64,000 nt of DNA from Evernia prunastri (Eukaryota; Ascomycota; Lecanoromycetes; Lecanorales; Parmeliaceae). Every line of letters begins with the position of its first letter. The first letter of the stretch is position 1. Below the pieces are notes generated by a model. The model worked only from the letters and a program-made list of their open reading frames with translations, was not told the DNA's origin and did not search any database. Made by a program: the position numbers and the translations under genes. Positions 43,819 to 55,568 of this stretch are shown in pieces. The stretch lies in assembly GCA_003184365.1 (NCBI GenBank), contig NKYR01000162.1:1-64000 (forward strand), read 5' to 3'.

Positions 43819-46800
43819 CTATTTCGCCATTACATCAACATAACCCCTTCCTTTCTTTCCCTTCCTGACAGTTCCGCCTTTCCTGGCCTGTGGTACTCCA
43901 ATCAAGTCGTCAATACTACTCGCCCCGCTCATTCCCGTAGCTGGTCTCGATGGCGGAGCCGAGGGCGGTCCAGACGGTCGCCCTATAGCCGAGAGCATTG
44001 GTGCTGCGCTCGGTTCGTTCGCCGTTGCAGCCTCCTCTGTAGTGGGCGGGGCGTTCACAGCCGGGGACGGACTTCGTGACGGATACTGAGATGCAGGGTT
44101 GGACGACGGCGGATTCGAAGGCGTCGGTCTAGTAACATTGATCGGCGGAGGAGCCATAGCCGTCGGAAGTGGAGGCACTGGCGGAGGTGCAGTACTACTC
44201 GGCCGCGGAGGTCCAGCTGAACTGACCACTCTTGAAGGCGGACCTTTGGGTGGTGGTGGTGCAGGGGCGACTGCCGCGGTTCCATCAGGGTCCTTCTTGT
44301 TGACCCATCTTTTCTTTTCTGAATCATAGTAAAAGGAGTTTTGTTCGCCAAGCTTAGCTTTGATAGGTGCATTGGGCGTGCCATGGGCATCAGCAGCATC
44401 GCCTTCTTTCTTGCCACCGAGCCAGCCACCGAACCATCCAGACTTTTTGATGTTGAGCTTGGGCGCCTTGTCTTTTTGTGCTGCGTCAGGGTTAGCTACA
44501 TTGAATAGGCGACGAAGGTCCGTCCGTTGATACATACCGTCAGCTTCAGCAGCTCTCTTAAAAGCCTCGTCAGCCTCTCTGTCATTTCGCGCCTTCTCTT
44601 CCTTTCGAAGAGCAGCTGCCCGAGCCTCAAAGTCGTCATCCTCTTCGTCGTCCATGAAAGATTTCTTCTTTGGCTTTTCTTCCACTGGAGAGTCTCCGGC
44701 CTGTGCAGCATAAGTGTCGTACGCTGGTGGACTGTAGTTTGTCAAAGCGAGTGGCTCGTAGCCGCTCGTAGAAGCAATTCCATGGGTGTATGATGGAGGT
44801 TCATAAGTCGTTGAAGATGGCTGGTGATTCCCAGCCGATTCGGACTGGGAAGGGGGCTGATACTGTTCGTGAGATGACTCCGGTTTCAAAGGTGGCGTCG
44901 GCCGGTAAGACTCCTGTTGATACGAATATGATGGATCTTCGGGTGGAGCGACAGGCATGTACTCGGGCTGTGAAGGCGGTGTTGGTAGATAGCTTTCGGT
45001 ATGTGGAGGATAGCTCGATGGCAGAGAGGTTGGCTTGTACGCCTCAGGGTAAGAGCCATTCGATGACAGAGGTCTAGACTGGTATGGCTGTGACGCAAAA
45101 TCTGGTCGAAGAGAGTCTTTCTGTGCGTGTGTTGGTCTTTGATAATCCTGCGAAGAATTGCTCGGTTGTTCTAGTGAGGACCGGGGAGTATAGAGCCCAG
45201 CTGGGGCATATCGAGAACTCGAGGGATTGCTCATAAGCGCTGTTGGGCTGACTCCAATGCCTAGAGCATGAGTGCTGTACATGTCGCTTGAAGATGGAGT
45301 CCGACTAAGATTGGGCGAGTCGCCAACAACTCTCGCGAATGGCCCCACATCTGAGTCAAGTGCTTTGCCAGATCCTGTGGATGCAGCATCACTTTCGTCC
45401 CCGGCAACGTACTGATTGAACTTCGCCCAAATAGAGCCTGAAACTTTGTCGATGCTGGGTTTTGAGATCCATGATCCAGAATTGTCTCGTGGTGCCTGGC
45501 GTAGCCTATCTACTAGGCTTTCTAAAGCTCCAAACAACAGACCGTGGTAGTACGGTGATCGCTTAGTGGTAGAACTCAATGCGCTCGTAATCGCTTCGCA
45601 ATACTGTTGCGCTTCTGATTTGTACCCGTGCTCAGCTAAGATCATCGCATGATACAGCTTGTATGACTGAAGATGCGGTGATACTGTCGCAGCAGAAGAT
45701 GGTGCAAGCACTGTACGGGCAAAGTCGTAGACTTCTGTAAGGAGTATGCTATCCAAGTCTCTGCCATAATCGAAGGGCTGCTGCAAATGGTCAGCCCCAA
45801 GAAGAGCCACGCTCACCTGGGAATCATCAGGCCCGCCAAAGAGTCCAGGTGATTTGGCAAAAATGTAACAGATATGCGCAGCTTCAGTTCTCCCATAGCC
45901 AGCAAGCAACTGTCCCAGTGACACCAACGCCTTTTCATCATCAACGCTACGATTGCTCAGAATCAGTGTTAAGGTCTCTCGCCAACGGTCCAAGCCATCG
46001 AGTGCATTCTTCGTAGGTCCAGTGGTGGTAGTCTTACTGATCATCTGGAGACCAGCGCGAGCAGATGGCGGCACAAGCTCATCCATACTCTCCTCCCAAT
46101 TCCCAGCGAAGATTTGATAGAGCGCAGCTAGTGACTCGGTGTTGTCCCCAAAGGTCTTGACTTCTTGCCGCACAAATTCTTGGGACACTTGTTTCCATAC
46201 GTTCTTTTCCAAGGTAGAAGCTATTAGCATTGCATGAGCCCATAATCGATTGTCAACAGCATGCCAAACGGCCTTTTCCCGCTCGGCGTGCAATAGGAGC
46301 TTGCGCAGATCCTCCATCACCTCCGGCTTTATCAAGTTAGAAATGCTACGAGAGCCACCATTCCGTGAGATGCCTAGAAGAGATGTATTGAAAGATTTGG
46401 GAGGAAGGGACGCAGTGTCTCCCACTGTCAGTTCTGGAGAGAGTATCGACCTAATGGCATTTTGAGCGGATGCGTTGGCATCGACCGTACCATCATGCTC
46501 GACTAGGACTCGCACAATTTTCCACAATAGCATCTTCTCCTCATGACGCCTTCTTGGATCTGGGAGAGATGCGCTACTGTTTTGGCCGACCTTGCTACCT
46601 TCTAGGTGAGCAATTCGTCTGTGCAGCCAGTCGAGAACGTCTTTCTTTCTGCTTTTGGTCCTCAGAGGTCCCGGAAAGGTCGTAACATCTTCATCGAGAG
46701 GAAGAACCTTCCCATCTTGAATCTTAACCTCCCCAGGGGTACACCTGATCATCGGGGCGTTTTGGCCTGTCGCATAGCGCGGGACCTGCTTCGGAAAGCT

Positions 46801-49800
46801 TGTTACAATCGTACCACCAAAGCCGAAGGAGATAATTGGACATCCTTTCCAGCGCTCGAGAGAGTCCAATTCCCGACCATCAGATGGTTTGATGTAGTTG
46901 AGATCTTTGGAAAAGGTCCTTTCACGCTGTCGCGTTTGATTTATTGGTGGTCTGGTCTCTTCAGATGGCAATGATACATGGTTGTTGACAGAGGCTGGCC
47001 GCTGATATTGATTTGCATGGTTTGAGGCAGCTCTGGCATGTATTTGCCATCGCCCGGTGACTGCGACTGGGTTCTTCGAGGTGGCAGACCACGAGCAGGA
47101 GCATTTATTGGCGACCCTTGAAGCTGTTGGAAAGATGCAGACCCATCCGACGACGTATTCTCGGCGTCTGGCGTATTCATGACATAGGACGAGTCCGAAG
47201 GGGAATTGCTGAGAGGTGCGTAGTGGGTAGCCACAAAAGGCGGAGGCGAGCTCCTAGATTGCGAGTTATTCTCGATCCTGCCAGCGCTATCGCTCTGCTT
47301 TGCGTTCGATTCCATGATCTTTCCGTTCTGGTAGCTGGGAGAAAAAATCGAAGACACTTTATCTTGGGCTGATACGGCCTGCCTTCCGCTCGACGTAGGC
47401 CGGTGCAATGAAGGGTCAGAAACCGATGGCTGATGGTTTCCTCGTGGTATGGGGTTATTCTGTGCAAGAGGACTTGAAGTACGAGGTTGGAAGGACAATG
47501 TGTGTGAAGGGACTGGACGACCGACAATTGATGGTGATGCTGCATATCGATTCCGAGGCGGTGGAACATTCGATTGCTGTACCGGAGCGGGAGAGTATCT
47601 TGGGTTAACCACAGGCATAGTTTGACTTACAAGTTCTGGCGGCGAGGCGTTTGCATATAGACTCATCTTTTCGGGTGGCAGCAGCTGATATTGTTGGGAG
47701 GGGCCGGTAATTCCTGGAGGTAGCTGTTGTGTTACTGAAACTTGTCGTGATGGATCGCGTTGAGTCGACGGAGGTAGAGGTGGAGTTTGAGTCGGCTGGG
47801 AAGCCGGATGTGCTACTCGGCCCATGCTACTTGACGGACGAGGTTTACTCGATGGCAACTCTTCGAAAAAGGCGCTTATGCTTGGCGAAGCTTTGAGCGG
47901 AGGAGGCAAACTGCTACCTGTGGATACAGAGGACACTGCACTGGGGGGACGCGGGACTGGAGGCCCGTTATCAAGGGACGAAAGTGCGCCGGTGAACATG
48001 CTGCTACTTCTTGGCGGTGGAGGGCGAGCCGGTGCGACTTGGGCGTCAGATTTTGGATGCAACTGCTGGTAAGGACTGCGCTTCTTTGGGCGGCTCACGA
48101 CCATAGGGAGGTCGTATGGCGATGTGTAACCGCCCTTGGACTTATTTGCAAAGCTCTGCGTAGAAGGCGGCATCTGAGGTCTTGAAGAAGACGTTGGAGC
48201 TGCATTCGTATGATGGCTATCGGTGTCTGCTCGTCCGTTGTGAGCGGGGACGGAGTGATGATGGTCGGAGGTTGTAGTCAATGGTCGATGAGCGGGTATG
48301 CGGTTGCTATGACCGTAATCGTAAGTAGAGGGGGGGGCCGTGGACATTTGAGAATTTGAAATTGGCAGATATCTGTCACGTGAAGAAGACCGTATAGTAT
48401 TGATCTGGCCAAAACCCTGCATGCTACCTTCTGAACGATAGACTGGCGCATGGGCTGGGAGCGGAGCTGTTGCTTGTACTTGGGTTTCCGTCCCGCCTTC
48501 ACTGCCATCGAGGAAACCCTCCCCATCATCCTCGAAGAACGAGGATGGATCCAAGGAACCCTCATTATCTTCAAGGAGGTCATCATCACCCAACGCAGCT
48601 TTCCACATTTCTGCAAGGTCTTCGTCCTTTGGCTCTGCCTTGTTCAGGTCCATTTGCTGCTCGGCCAAAACCTGGGACTCGACCACGCTCGCAGAGACTG
48701 CAATTCCTCCACCCGTCACATTTTCCAACAATGGCCTTTCTTCAGCGCTTTGGGAGTCTCCATGAGTAGCGCTGTGGGGCGCATAATGTAATGAGTCAAG
48801 AACTTGTATTGTAGATTTGCGATCCAATGCTTGCGGCCTGAATGATGATGTCTTGTCTGGAGATTCCTGAGACGTTTTATCGAAGAAGCCGGCGTCGTTT
48901 TCTTCTCCAGCATCACCTTCCTTATGTGCATTGGGGCTATGAACTGAACCTTTGCTAGCAAAACGCTCGGGTGAGTTTGATGGCATCAGCGGTAGACCCT
49001 CTTCAAACCTGGACTGCTGGTCCGCCTGCACATTTGGATCAGCTGCGTGGATAGGGTTTGAATTGGCAAAGAAACAGTCATTCTCATCTTCAGTCGAATA
49101 GAAAGGCGGCTGCAGCGTGCCACCGTTTGCAATTGCAGCAGGTAACCCATCTAACGAAGGCTGACGATCCATTGACTCTGCACTCTGGTCTTCTTCCATT
49201 ATTGTCTGCGCTTGCGAATGCGACAGGGAGTGCGGTGGCACAATTTCGATTTGCCGTAAGGGCGGGACTTGCGGAAAGGAATTGGTCCTACTGAGTTCGC
49301 CTGGTCCAGGGCCTCCTGCGTGGCCTGGTTCTGAATCCCAGGCCTTCGCCATTTCTTCTCTGCCCCCTACAGCGTTCCCATCGTGAGTTGGCTCCGCGGC
49401 AACCTCTATGGATGCTACTATTTCTGTCGGAACGCCATCCCCTTGCAGCGACAGATTGTGCGATGCACGGTCGTGGAATGGTCCGGGTTGAGACTTAGAG
49501 TCTGACAAGTTGGTGCTAGCTCCTGCATCTTCCAGCCTGTTGCCCAGCATTCCCTCAGAGAAGCCAGGCTTTCGTTTCTCGATGTTTTCTGTTTGCTCAT
49601 CCGTTTGCTCATCCGTATTCTTCGGGAAGTCGTTTAAATCACGGTCGACAGTAATGGCTGACTGAACTGTCCCCTCCAAACAGGTGCTGCTTTTGTCGCC
49701 CTCTTTGACGTGTAGAGGTATTGAATACCCTGGTCGTTCGGCGCCCTCCAGTCCATCAGGTGGCTGTCCCAACTGTTCTGCTCTATCTTCGTTGTCCGTA

Positions 49801-49940
49801 AAATGCAATGTCGTTGGAGGACTTTGATCTGTCTGCTCCCTACTTGTTTCATCCGGTCGATGTGAATTGGGCCTCATTGCAGGATGCCAGGAATCACACG
49901 CATTTTCGTGATATTGGGCTGACACCGCCGCATCCATCAT
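43819..49940 (-). CDS. SEC16: COPII coat assembly protein Sec16, with an apparent frameshift near 47050
   Basis: Two minus frames form one gene of about 2040 codons. The N-terminal frame runs from ATG at 49940 to about 47050: disordered, rich in P/S/Q, with acidic DDDLLEDNEGSLDPSSFFEDD and the typical LPPRRTQSQSPG just before the break. The downstream frame reads NQYQRPASVNNH, then TFSKDLNYIKPSDGRE and LERWKGCPIISFGFGGTIVTSFP (central conserved domain), an alpha-helical ACE1-like block (about 46.4-45.4 kb), further disordered sequence, KSGWFGGWLGGKKEGD, and the conserved end SIDDLIGVPQARKGGTVRKGKKGRGYVDVMAK-type tail. Sec16 organises ER exit sites. No intron of normal size joins the frames; a one-base loss in the AAA run near 47045-47050 would explain it (sequencing error or real mutation). 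SEC16 is essential in yeast, so error is likelier. Confidence 0.9.
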
Positions 49941-50387
49941 GACTTAGGGTGCATGTAGACATCGAACACTATGATCCGTCAGCTTTCAAGTTCGGGGTCA
50001 TGGGCGACTCGATGAAGCAGTAAAAATACTCATTCACGTCGAAGAGATGTGGCATACATATTAGTTCCTCCGTGGACACACCAGCCATGCGCAAGCAGCG
50101 ATCATAAGATTATCACACCTGCTCAACCGAAGCTCAAAAAGTCCAAATGTCCACGAAGACAGGTACTAGCGCACGGGCTAAACCTCGGGAGTGGTTGCGA
50201 GAGCTCTCTTTGTGAGATCCTACTAAACTCTACTACACTTTGGTATTGGTATTGGTATTAAAACGATGCTGAGGATGATCTGTCTTGAGCCAGCTTATAG
50301 GTATCATCTCCCTCCGACGCCAAAAGCTCCGCCCTCGACCTGAGTAACAGCTGCGATTCAGGGCGAGTTAACGGCCTCCATGAAATC
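49941..50387. promoter_or_regulatory. Divergent promoter SEC16/NEO1 with GGTATT repeat
   Basis: A 447-bp head-to-head spacer. TTGGTATTGGTATTGGTATTA (about 50230-50251) is a short hexanucleotide repeat, similar to one near 2655-2685. Both genes act in the early secretory pathway, so co-regulation from this spacer is possible but not shown. Confidence 0.45.
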
Positions 50388-53300
50388 ATGTCGAGACCCC
50401 ATCAGTACCATCAGCCCAACGCTCCGGATCCACTCAGCGATGGATCAGAGTCAGATCTTGAGCTCGACCACGCCACCATCAAAAACAGATCCGGTACATA
50501 CAATGATCCACATAAAACCAATCAGCGGACGGAGAGTCAGATACCTCTAAGAAATCTGCGGGCCGGGCGAACGCGCGGAGTCGGTCGTCAAAAGCATGGG
50601 TACTATATGCCCGATGATGAAGAAGATCTCCAGGGTTTATTACCCGATAGTAACGGTCACGGAGACTCCACCGGAAGTCTAGGTGTTGTCGACGACGAAG
50701 CTCCTCTTCTCCAACCAAATGGCAGTCGGGTTTCGAGAGCCTATACGAATGAGGGGCGCCGAGGTTTCTTGCCATCTTCCCTGCGGCTGCCCACCTTCGC
50801 ATCTGGCCAGCCCGGTTTAGACAGCACTCCTACTGAAGATACCGGCGCAACGCAAGCTGGTGGAACGTTACGCAATATCAGCATAGGGCAATATCCCCCA
50901 CCGAGATTTCCGCCGAATGCTGTATCAAACGCCAAATACACGGTCTGGAGTTTCCTGCCCCGGACTCTTTATAACGAATTTTCTTTCTTTTTCAATATGT
51001 ACTTCCTCATTGTCGCCTTGTCCCAAGCTATACCCCCTTTGCGAATTGGATATCTCTCTACATATGTTGCACCATTGGCGTTTGTTCTTGCAATTACACT
51101 AGGAAAAGAGGCGTTGGATGATATTGCCCGCAGAAGGAGGGACGCCGAAGCGAACAAGGAAGAATATACAGTGCTTCGACTACGAGACAGCTCAGAAATA
51201 CCACGGATAAAAGAGAAACGCAAGCGGCACTCGAGGCTTCCGTCTAATAAAAACTGGACCAGCGGTCTATCCAAACATTCTCGCCTTGACGCCATCGAGG
51301 AAGAAGAAGAGAGCCTCGGAGAAGACAGTCGAGGTGCCATTTCGAGTATTGAGGTCGATGAGATCAACATCAAATCTCGAGACCTTAAGGTTGGAGACAT
51401 ACTAAAGCTTGGCAAGGACCAAAGAGTACCCGCGGACGTTGTCATACTCAAAAGCCAAACAACTGAATCCTCGGTCGCCGTCCCTTCGGTTCCAACCGCT
51501 TCACTGGAGTCATCCGCCGAGGCCGCTCCGCTTGTAAAACCTCTCGAAGAGCCTCGTACTGCGGAGACTTTGAATGCAACGAAGAATATAAAACAGTCGA
51601 CCTCCCTTGAAAGCTCCACACCGTCTGCGAATGCTAGTGGAGTTGGCGAGACATTTCTCCGGACTGATCAGCTTGACGGTGAGACTGATTGGAAATTACG
51701 TCTTGCTTCGCCTTTGACACAGTCTCTGGATCCACGTGATTTTACGCGGCTAAAGATTGTGGCCGGGAAGCCCTCTAAAGAAGTCAACGAATTTGTTGGT
51801 ACAGTTGAATACGGCCTACAAACGGCACAAGGGGTGGCTAAAAGAACTGTGAACGATTCCGAAAATACTGTCAAGACATCACCATTGACGATAGACAATA
51901 CAGCTTGGGCTAACACGGTACTTGCGTCCAATGCCACTGTTCTAGCAGTAGTGGTATACACAGGTGCACAAACGCGGCAAGCTCTGTCTACGTCCCCATC
52001 GCGTTCGAAAGCTGGTCTCCTAGAATATGAGATTAACAACCTCACGAAGATACTGTGCGCCCTGACTCTGACACTTTCCTTTGCGCTTGTTGCAATCAGA
52101 GGCATCGAAGGTCGTCCAGGCCAGCAATGGTACGTAGCTGTAACACGATTTCTCATTCTCTTTTCAACTATTGTTCCCATCAGTCTTCGAGTGAACCTAG
52201 ACATGGGCAAATCGGTGTACGCTCGTTTCATTGAACGGGACCGTGACATTCCTGGGACAGTGGTCAGGACAAGCACCATTCCAGAAGAACTTGGACGGAT
52301 CGAGTATCTTCTGAGCGACAAAACGGGCACCCTCACCCAGAACGAGATGGATCTAAAGAAGATTCATGTTGGCACTGTTTCATACGCTAACGAAGCCATG
52401 GATGAAGTTCGGACCTACGTTCGCCAGGGGTTCTCTACAGGTATAACAACTGACGCTACACAAACAGCGTCTTTGGTCACTCCTTCGTCTACATACGCTT
52501 CTACTTCCACAGGTGCTTCGACGACAAGGACACGACGAGAAATTGGCTCCCGGGTTCGAGATCTTGTCTTGGCGCTTGCACTTTGTCATAGTGTTACACC
52601 ATCTACAGAGGATGATGAAGGACGGAGTGTTACCACCTACCAAGCTTCTTCCCCAGACGAGATTGCAATTGTCAGATGGGCGGAGAGTGTGGGGCTTCGA
52701 CTACTGCATCGGGACCGACATACTATCACTCTTCAATCTGTAGATACGTCTCGAATTGTGGTTCGAGTTAAGATCCTCGAAGTCTTTCCGTTCACATCAT
52801 CCGGAAAGCGCATGGGCATAATTCTGCAATTCTCCCAGGGGACAGAGTCTGCCGTTTCTTCTGCGGAAAGTCCGGCGGAAACCTGGTTCTACCAGAAAGG
52901 CGCAGACACAGTTATGACCTCGATCGTCGCCGCAAATGACTGGCTTGACGAAGAGACGGCAAACATGGCTCGAGAAGGCCTTCGTACTCTGGTCGTTGGA
53001 AGGAGGAAGTTGTCAATCCAACAGTACAACGAGTTTTCCACGCGTTACAAGCAGGCTTCAATGTCTTTACAAAGCCGGGATTCGAGCATGGCAGAAACCG
53101 TGAAAGACTATCTCGAACACAATCTGGAGCTTCTTGGCGTCACTGGTGTTGAAGACAAGCTCCAGAAGGATGTCAAATCCTCCCTCGAGCTCCTCAGAAA
53201 CGCTGGTATCAAGATTTGGATGTTGACGGGCGATAAAGTGGAGACTGCTCGATGTGTCGCTGTTTCCGCAAAGCTCGTTTCGCGAACTCAATTCATTCAT

Positions 53301-54356
53301 ACCATCACTCACCTTTCCATTGCGTCTGGCTCCTCCGCCGCACTTGATACTCTATCCCTTCTTCGCTCCAAACCTGAAACTACGGCCCTCCTTATTGATG
53401 GCGATTCGTTGTCTTACTTTCTGACATACCATCGTCAAGACTTCATCTCTGTCGCCGTCCGCCTGCCGGCGGTCATCGCTTGTCGTTGTTCTCCGACTCA
53501 AAAGGCTGATATTGCCACCCTCATCCGACACTTCACTCGAAAACGAGTCCTATGTATTGGAGACGGGGGTAACGATGTATCAATGATACAAGCTGCTGAC
53601 GTTGGTGTTGGTATCGTGGGCAAGGAAGGGAGACAAGCTTCTCTCGCAGCAGATTTTTCTATAACCACCTTTCACCATCTTACCAAGCTTCTCGTTTGGC
53701 ATGGCCGCAATTCCTATAAACGATCGGCTAAGCTTGCACAGTTTGTCATCCACCGGGGCCTGATCATTTCTGTTTGCCAGACGTTTTACAGCATTGCAAC
53801 CCAGTTCCAGCCGCACGCTCTGTACCGTGATTGGCTGCTTGTTGGCTACGCGACAGTGTATACCATGACTCCTGTGTTCAGTTTAGTGCTCGACAAAGAT
53901 GTTGACGAAGGGCTGGCCAATCTCTATCCGGAGTTGTACAAAGAGCTCACTACCGGCAGAAGTCTGAGTTACCGCACCTTCTTTGTCTGGGTTGCGGTCA
54001 GCATCTATCAAGGCGGCATAATTCAGGGTCTCAGCCAAATTCTCGTCAATCTGGACTCGGAGCGGATGGTCAGTGTGAGTTTTACGGTGTTGGTCATTAA
54101 TGAGTTGATCATGGTGGCCTTTGAGATAGTCACATGGCACTGGATCATGGCCGTAAGTATAGTGGGCACTGGCGCCATCTATGTGGGAAGTGTGCCATTC
54201 CTGAGTGGATACTTTGATTTGGGCTATGTTTGGACTTGGGGGTTCGCATGGAGGGTGGTAGCGATATCTGCTATTAGTCTCATACCGCCGTACTGTATTA
54301 AAGTGCTGAGGAGAACGCTAAAGCCGCCGAGCTACAGGAAAGTGCAAGGACTGTGA
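50388..54356 (+). CDS. NEO1: P4-type ATPase (flippase) Neo1/ATP9A-like
   Basis: One exon, 1322 aa; yeast Neo1 is 1151, and the extra length is N-terminal plus a low-complexity insert (about residues 365-425). P4 marks in order: YNEFSFFFNMYFL first-membrane region, DLKVGDILKLGKDQRVPADVVIL, FLRTDQLDGETDWKLR actuator loop, phosphorylation site DKTGTLTQNEM (aspartate at residue 644), FPFTSSGKRMGIIL nucleotide domain, MLTGDKVETA (about 945) and CIGDGGNDVSMIQAADVGVGI (about 1057). Membrane helices follow to the C-terminus. Neo1 moves phosphatidylserine/ethanolamine to the cytosolic leaflet of Golgi and endosomal membranes and, unlike other flippases, needs no Cdc50 partner. NEO1 assignment over Drs2/Dnf types rests on the DQLDGETDW form and overall motifs. 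Confidence 0.93.
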   Translation: MSRPHQYHQPNAPDPLSDGSESDLELDHATIKNRSGTYNDPHKTNQRTESQIPLRNLRAGRTRGVGRQKHGYYMPDDEEDLQGLLPDSNGHGDSTGSLGVVDDEAPLLQPNGSRVSRAYTNEGRRGFLPSSLRLPTFASGQPGLDSTPTEDTGATQAGGTLRNISIGQYPPPRFPPNAVSNAKYTVWSFLPRTLYNEFSFFFNMYFLIVALSQAIPPLRIGYLSTYVAPLAFVLAITLGKEALDDIARRRRDAEANKEEYTVLRLRDSSEIPRIKEKRKRHSRLPSNKNWTSGLSKHSRLDAIEEEEESLGEDSRGAISSIEVDEINIKSRDLKVGDILKLGKDQRVPADVVILKSQTTESSVAVPSVPTASLESSAEAAPLVKPLEEPRTAETLNATKNIKQSTSLESSTPSANASGVGETFLRTDQLDGETDWKLRLASPLTQSLDPRDFTRLKIVAGKPSKEVNEFVGTVEYGLQTAQGVAKRTVNDSENTVKTSPLTIDNTAWANTVLASNATVLAVVVYTGAQTRQALSTSPSRSKAGLLEYEINNLTKILCALTLTLSFALVAIRGIEGRPGQQWYVAVTRFLILFSTIVPISLRVNLDMGKSVYARFIERDRDIPGTVVRTSTIPEELGRIEYLLSDKTGTLTQNEMDLKKIHVGTVSYANEAMDEVRTYVRQGFSTGITTDATQTASLVTPSSTYASTSTGASTTRTRREIGSRVRDLVLALALCHSVTPSTEDDEGRSVTTYQASSPDEIAIVRWAESVGLRLLHRDRHTITLQSVDTSRIVVRVKILEVFPFTSSGKRMGIILQFSQGTESAVSSAESPAETWFYQKGADTVMTSIVAANDWLDEETANMAREGLRTLVVGRRKLSIQQYNEFSTRYKQASMSLQSRDSSMAETVKDYLEHNLELLGVTGVEDKLQKDVKSSLELLRNAGIKIWMLTGDKVETARCVAVSAKLVSRTQFIHTITHLSIASGSSAALDTLSLLRSKPETTALLIDGDSLSYFLTYHRQDFISVAVRLPAVIACRCSPTQKADIATLIRHFTRKRVLCIGDGGNDVSMIQAADVGVGIVGKEGRQASLAADFSITTFHHLTKLLVWHGRNSYKRSAKLAQFVIHRGLIISVCQTFYSIATQFQPHALYRDWLLVGYATVYTMTPVFSLVLDKDVDEGLANLYPELYKELTTGRSLSYRTFFVWVAVSIYQGGIIQGLSQILVNLDSERMVSVSFTVLVINELIMVAFEIVTWHWIMAVSIVGTGAIYVGSVPFLSGYFDLGYVWTWGFAWRVVAISAISLIPPYCIKVLRRTLKPPSYRKVQGL

Positions 54357-54658
54357 GGTGGCGTGGCCATGGCGTTTTGCTTGATGGTTACTTGGGAAAG
54401 TGCATTAATGGTCTGAACGATTTCAGGAGACTTCAGCTTATGGTATGGCATTTTAGCAGGAACGACATTCATAGAGTTTATTTTCTGATGTCCGAATTTC
54501 GCCAAACATTGGTTGCGTGAAATTATGAATGACGGGGATTACAAGACTCTGCAAGTTGTACAAAAATAAGCGTTGCAAAGAATGGTACTTTGTATACCCA
54601 AAACACGCTCTTGAAAAAAATTGAGCTTCATCTACGTAAATAAGACAAATTAGCAGTA
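54357..54658. other. Spacer between NEO1 and tRNA-Gly
   Basis: About 300 bp holding the NEO1 3' flank and the 5' flank of the tRNA. Nothing else seen. Confidence 0.4.
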
Positions 54659-54729
54659 GCAATGATAGTTCAAGGGTAGAATTCGAGCTTCCCATGCTCG
54701 AGGTCGGGGTTCGAGTCCCCGTCATTGCA
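54659..54729 (+). tRNA. tRNA-Gly (anticodon CCC)
   Basis: A 71-nt cloverleaf without intron. The acceptor stem GCAATGA pairs with TCATTGC, discriminator A. The D arm is TAGTTCAAGGGTAGAAT; the anticodon stem CGAGC/GCTCG encloses the loop TTCCCAT, with anticodon CCC (codon GGG); the T arm is CGGGG-TTCGAGT-CCCCG. Box A and box B promoter sequences are intact (GTTCAAGGGTA, GGTTCGAGTCC). A T run (TTATTTTAAC) follows, suited to Pol III termination. Confidence 0.95.
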
Positions 54730-54795
54730 ATCCGGAATGTTCCTTATTTTAACTTTGACATGGTACTGCTTGAGGCGATTTTTTTTGATCAATAA

Positions 54796-55192
54796 ATGAC
54801 ATCAAAACCCGACACGATGGCGTCTCTCTCTCGCAAAGAGTCTGAAGCTGAGGTACGATCGTGGGGCTTCTCTCACGTCTTCACTTGGACCGATGGCCCG
54901 TATGCCTCTCTACTCTATTTCTTATCATCCCCATCACCAACCCGAATACCGCATCTCGGAATCCCTAGCTGACATAATGCACCGGCGCAGAAAGGCTCAC
55001 TACGCTCCCCACTCCCATAATTGCCGTACAACCCACCTGATCCGCCGCGGTACCCTCACAATCCATTATCCTAAAGAAGAAATGTCGACCAGAGAGACAT
55101 TTGGAGTGGGTAGCAGAGTCGACGTTGAGGCCGGCAGGGTGCATGAGGTTTGGATGGGTGACGAGGGATGCGAGTACATTATTGGGGAATAA
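54796..55192 (+). CDS. Small single-domain cupin protein
   Basis: Exons 54796..54899 and 54991..55192 (intron 91 nt, GTATGC donor, AGCTGACATAA branch, GCGCAG acceptor), 101 aa. VRSWGFSHVFTWTDGP joins across the intron to KAHYAPHSHNCRTTHLIRRGTLTIHYP, followed by FGVGSRVDVEAGRVHEVWMGDEGCEYIIGE. The two cupin blocks are visible: an H-x-H-type first motif and the PxxxxHxVW-like second (AGRVHEVW). Cupins of this size often bind a metal and sugar-like or small acid ligands; the activity here is unknown. An in-frame ATG at 54817 would shorten it by seven residues. Confidence 0.82.
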
Positions 55193-55568
55193 GGAAGGGG
55201 GAAAGGTGGAAAGAGATGGTGAAGGGCGAATGGAACAGTCGCCGGCATGGAAGTGCGGCACATATGGAACGCTCCTCCTGTGGGTTATACCTCGATACTT
55301 CAAAAGATTGTGGTTCGACGAAGGCTCCGGTGCTATTTACAACTATGCAACAATGGATGATATGCCGAAGATACTGCCAGAACCGATACCCCAGGGTATA
55401 AAAGTCAGCAGATCGCTTCTCCACGACTGGACCATGTTACAAAGGTCACTGCAACCATGTTTCTTTTAGGTACTCCATGAACTTGGGAAAAAGTGCTTTT
55501 CCGCTCCGTTAACTTTTAGCATGTGTCGCCGTCCCACTTGAGTTCCTTGCCCGAAATAGTGCAATGCT

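Noticed and set aside
46941..49940. The 999-codon frame and the adjacent 1050-codon frame as two separate genes.
   Set aside because: Together they give the known Sec16 domain order; the first lacks a natural C-terminus and the second has no ATG start before the conserved domain, so one gene with a frameshift is simpler.
50969..52336. Two minus-strand frames of more than 200 codons opposite NEO1.
   Set aside because: They are antisense to conserved P4-ATPase motifs and read as serine/arginine-rich shadow sequence.
54527..54540. AATGACGGGGA upstream of the tRNA-Gly, complementary to the tRNA 3' end, as a possible SINE or retro-fragment.
   Set aside because: The match is only about 11 nt and has no box A/B or poly-A context, so chance is likely.
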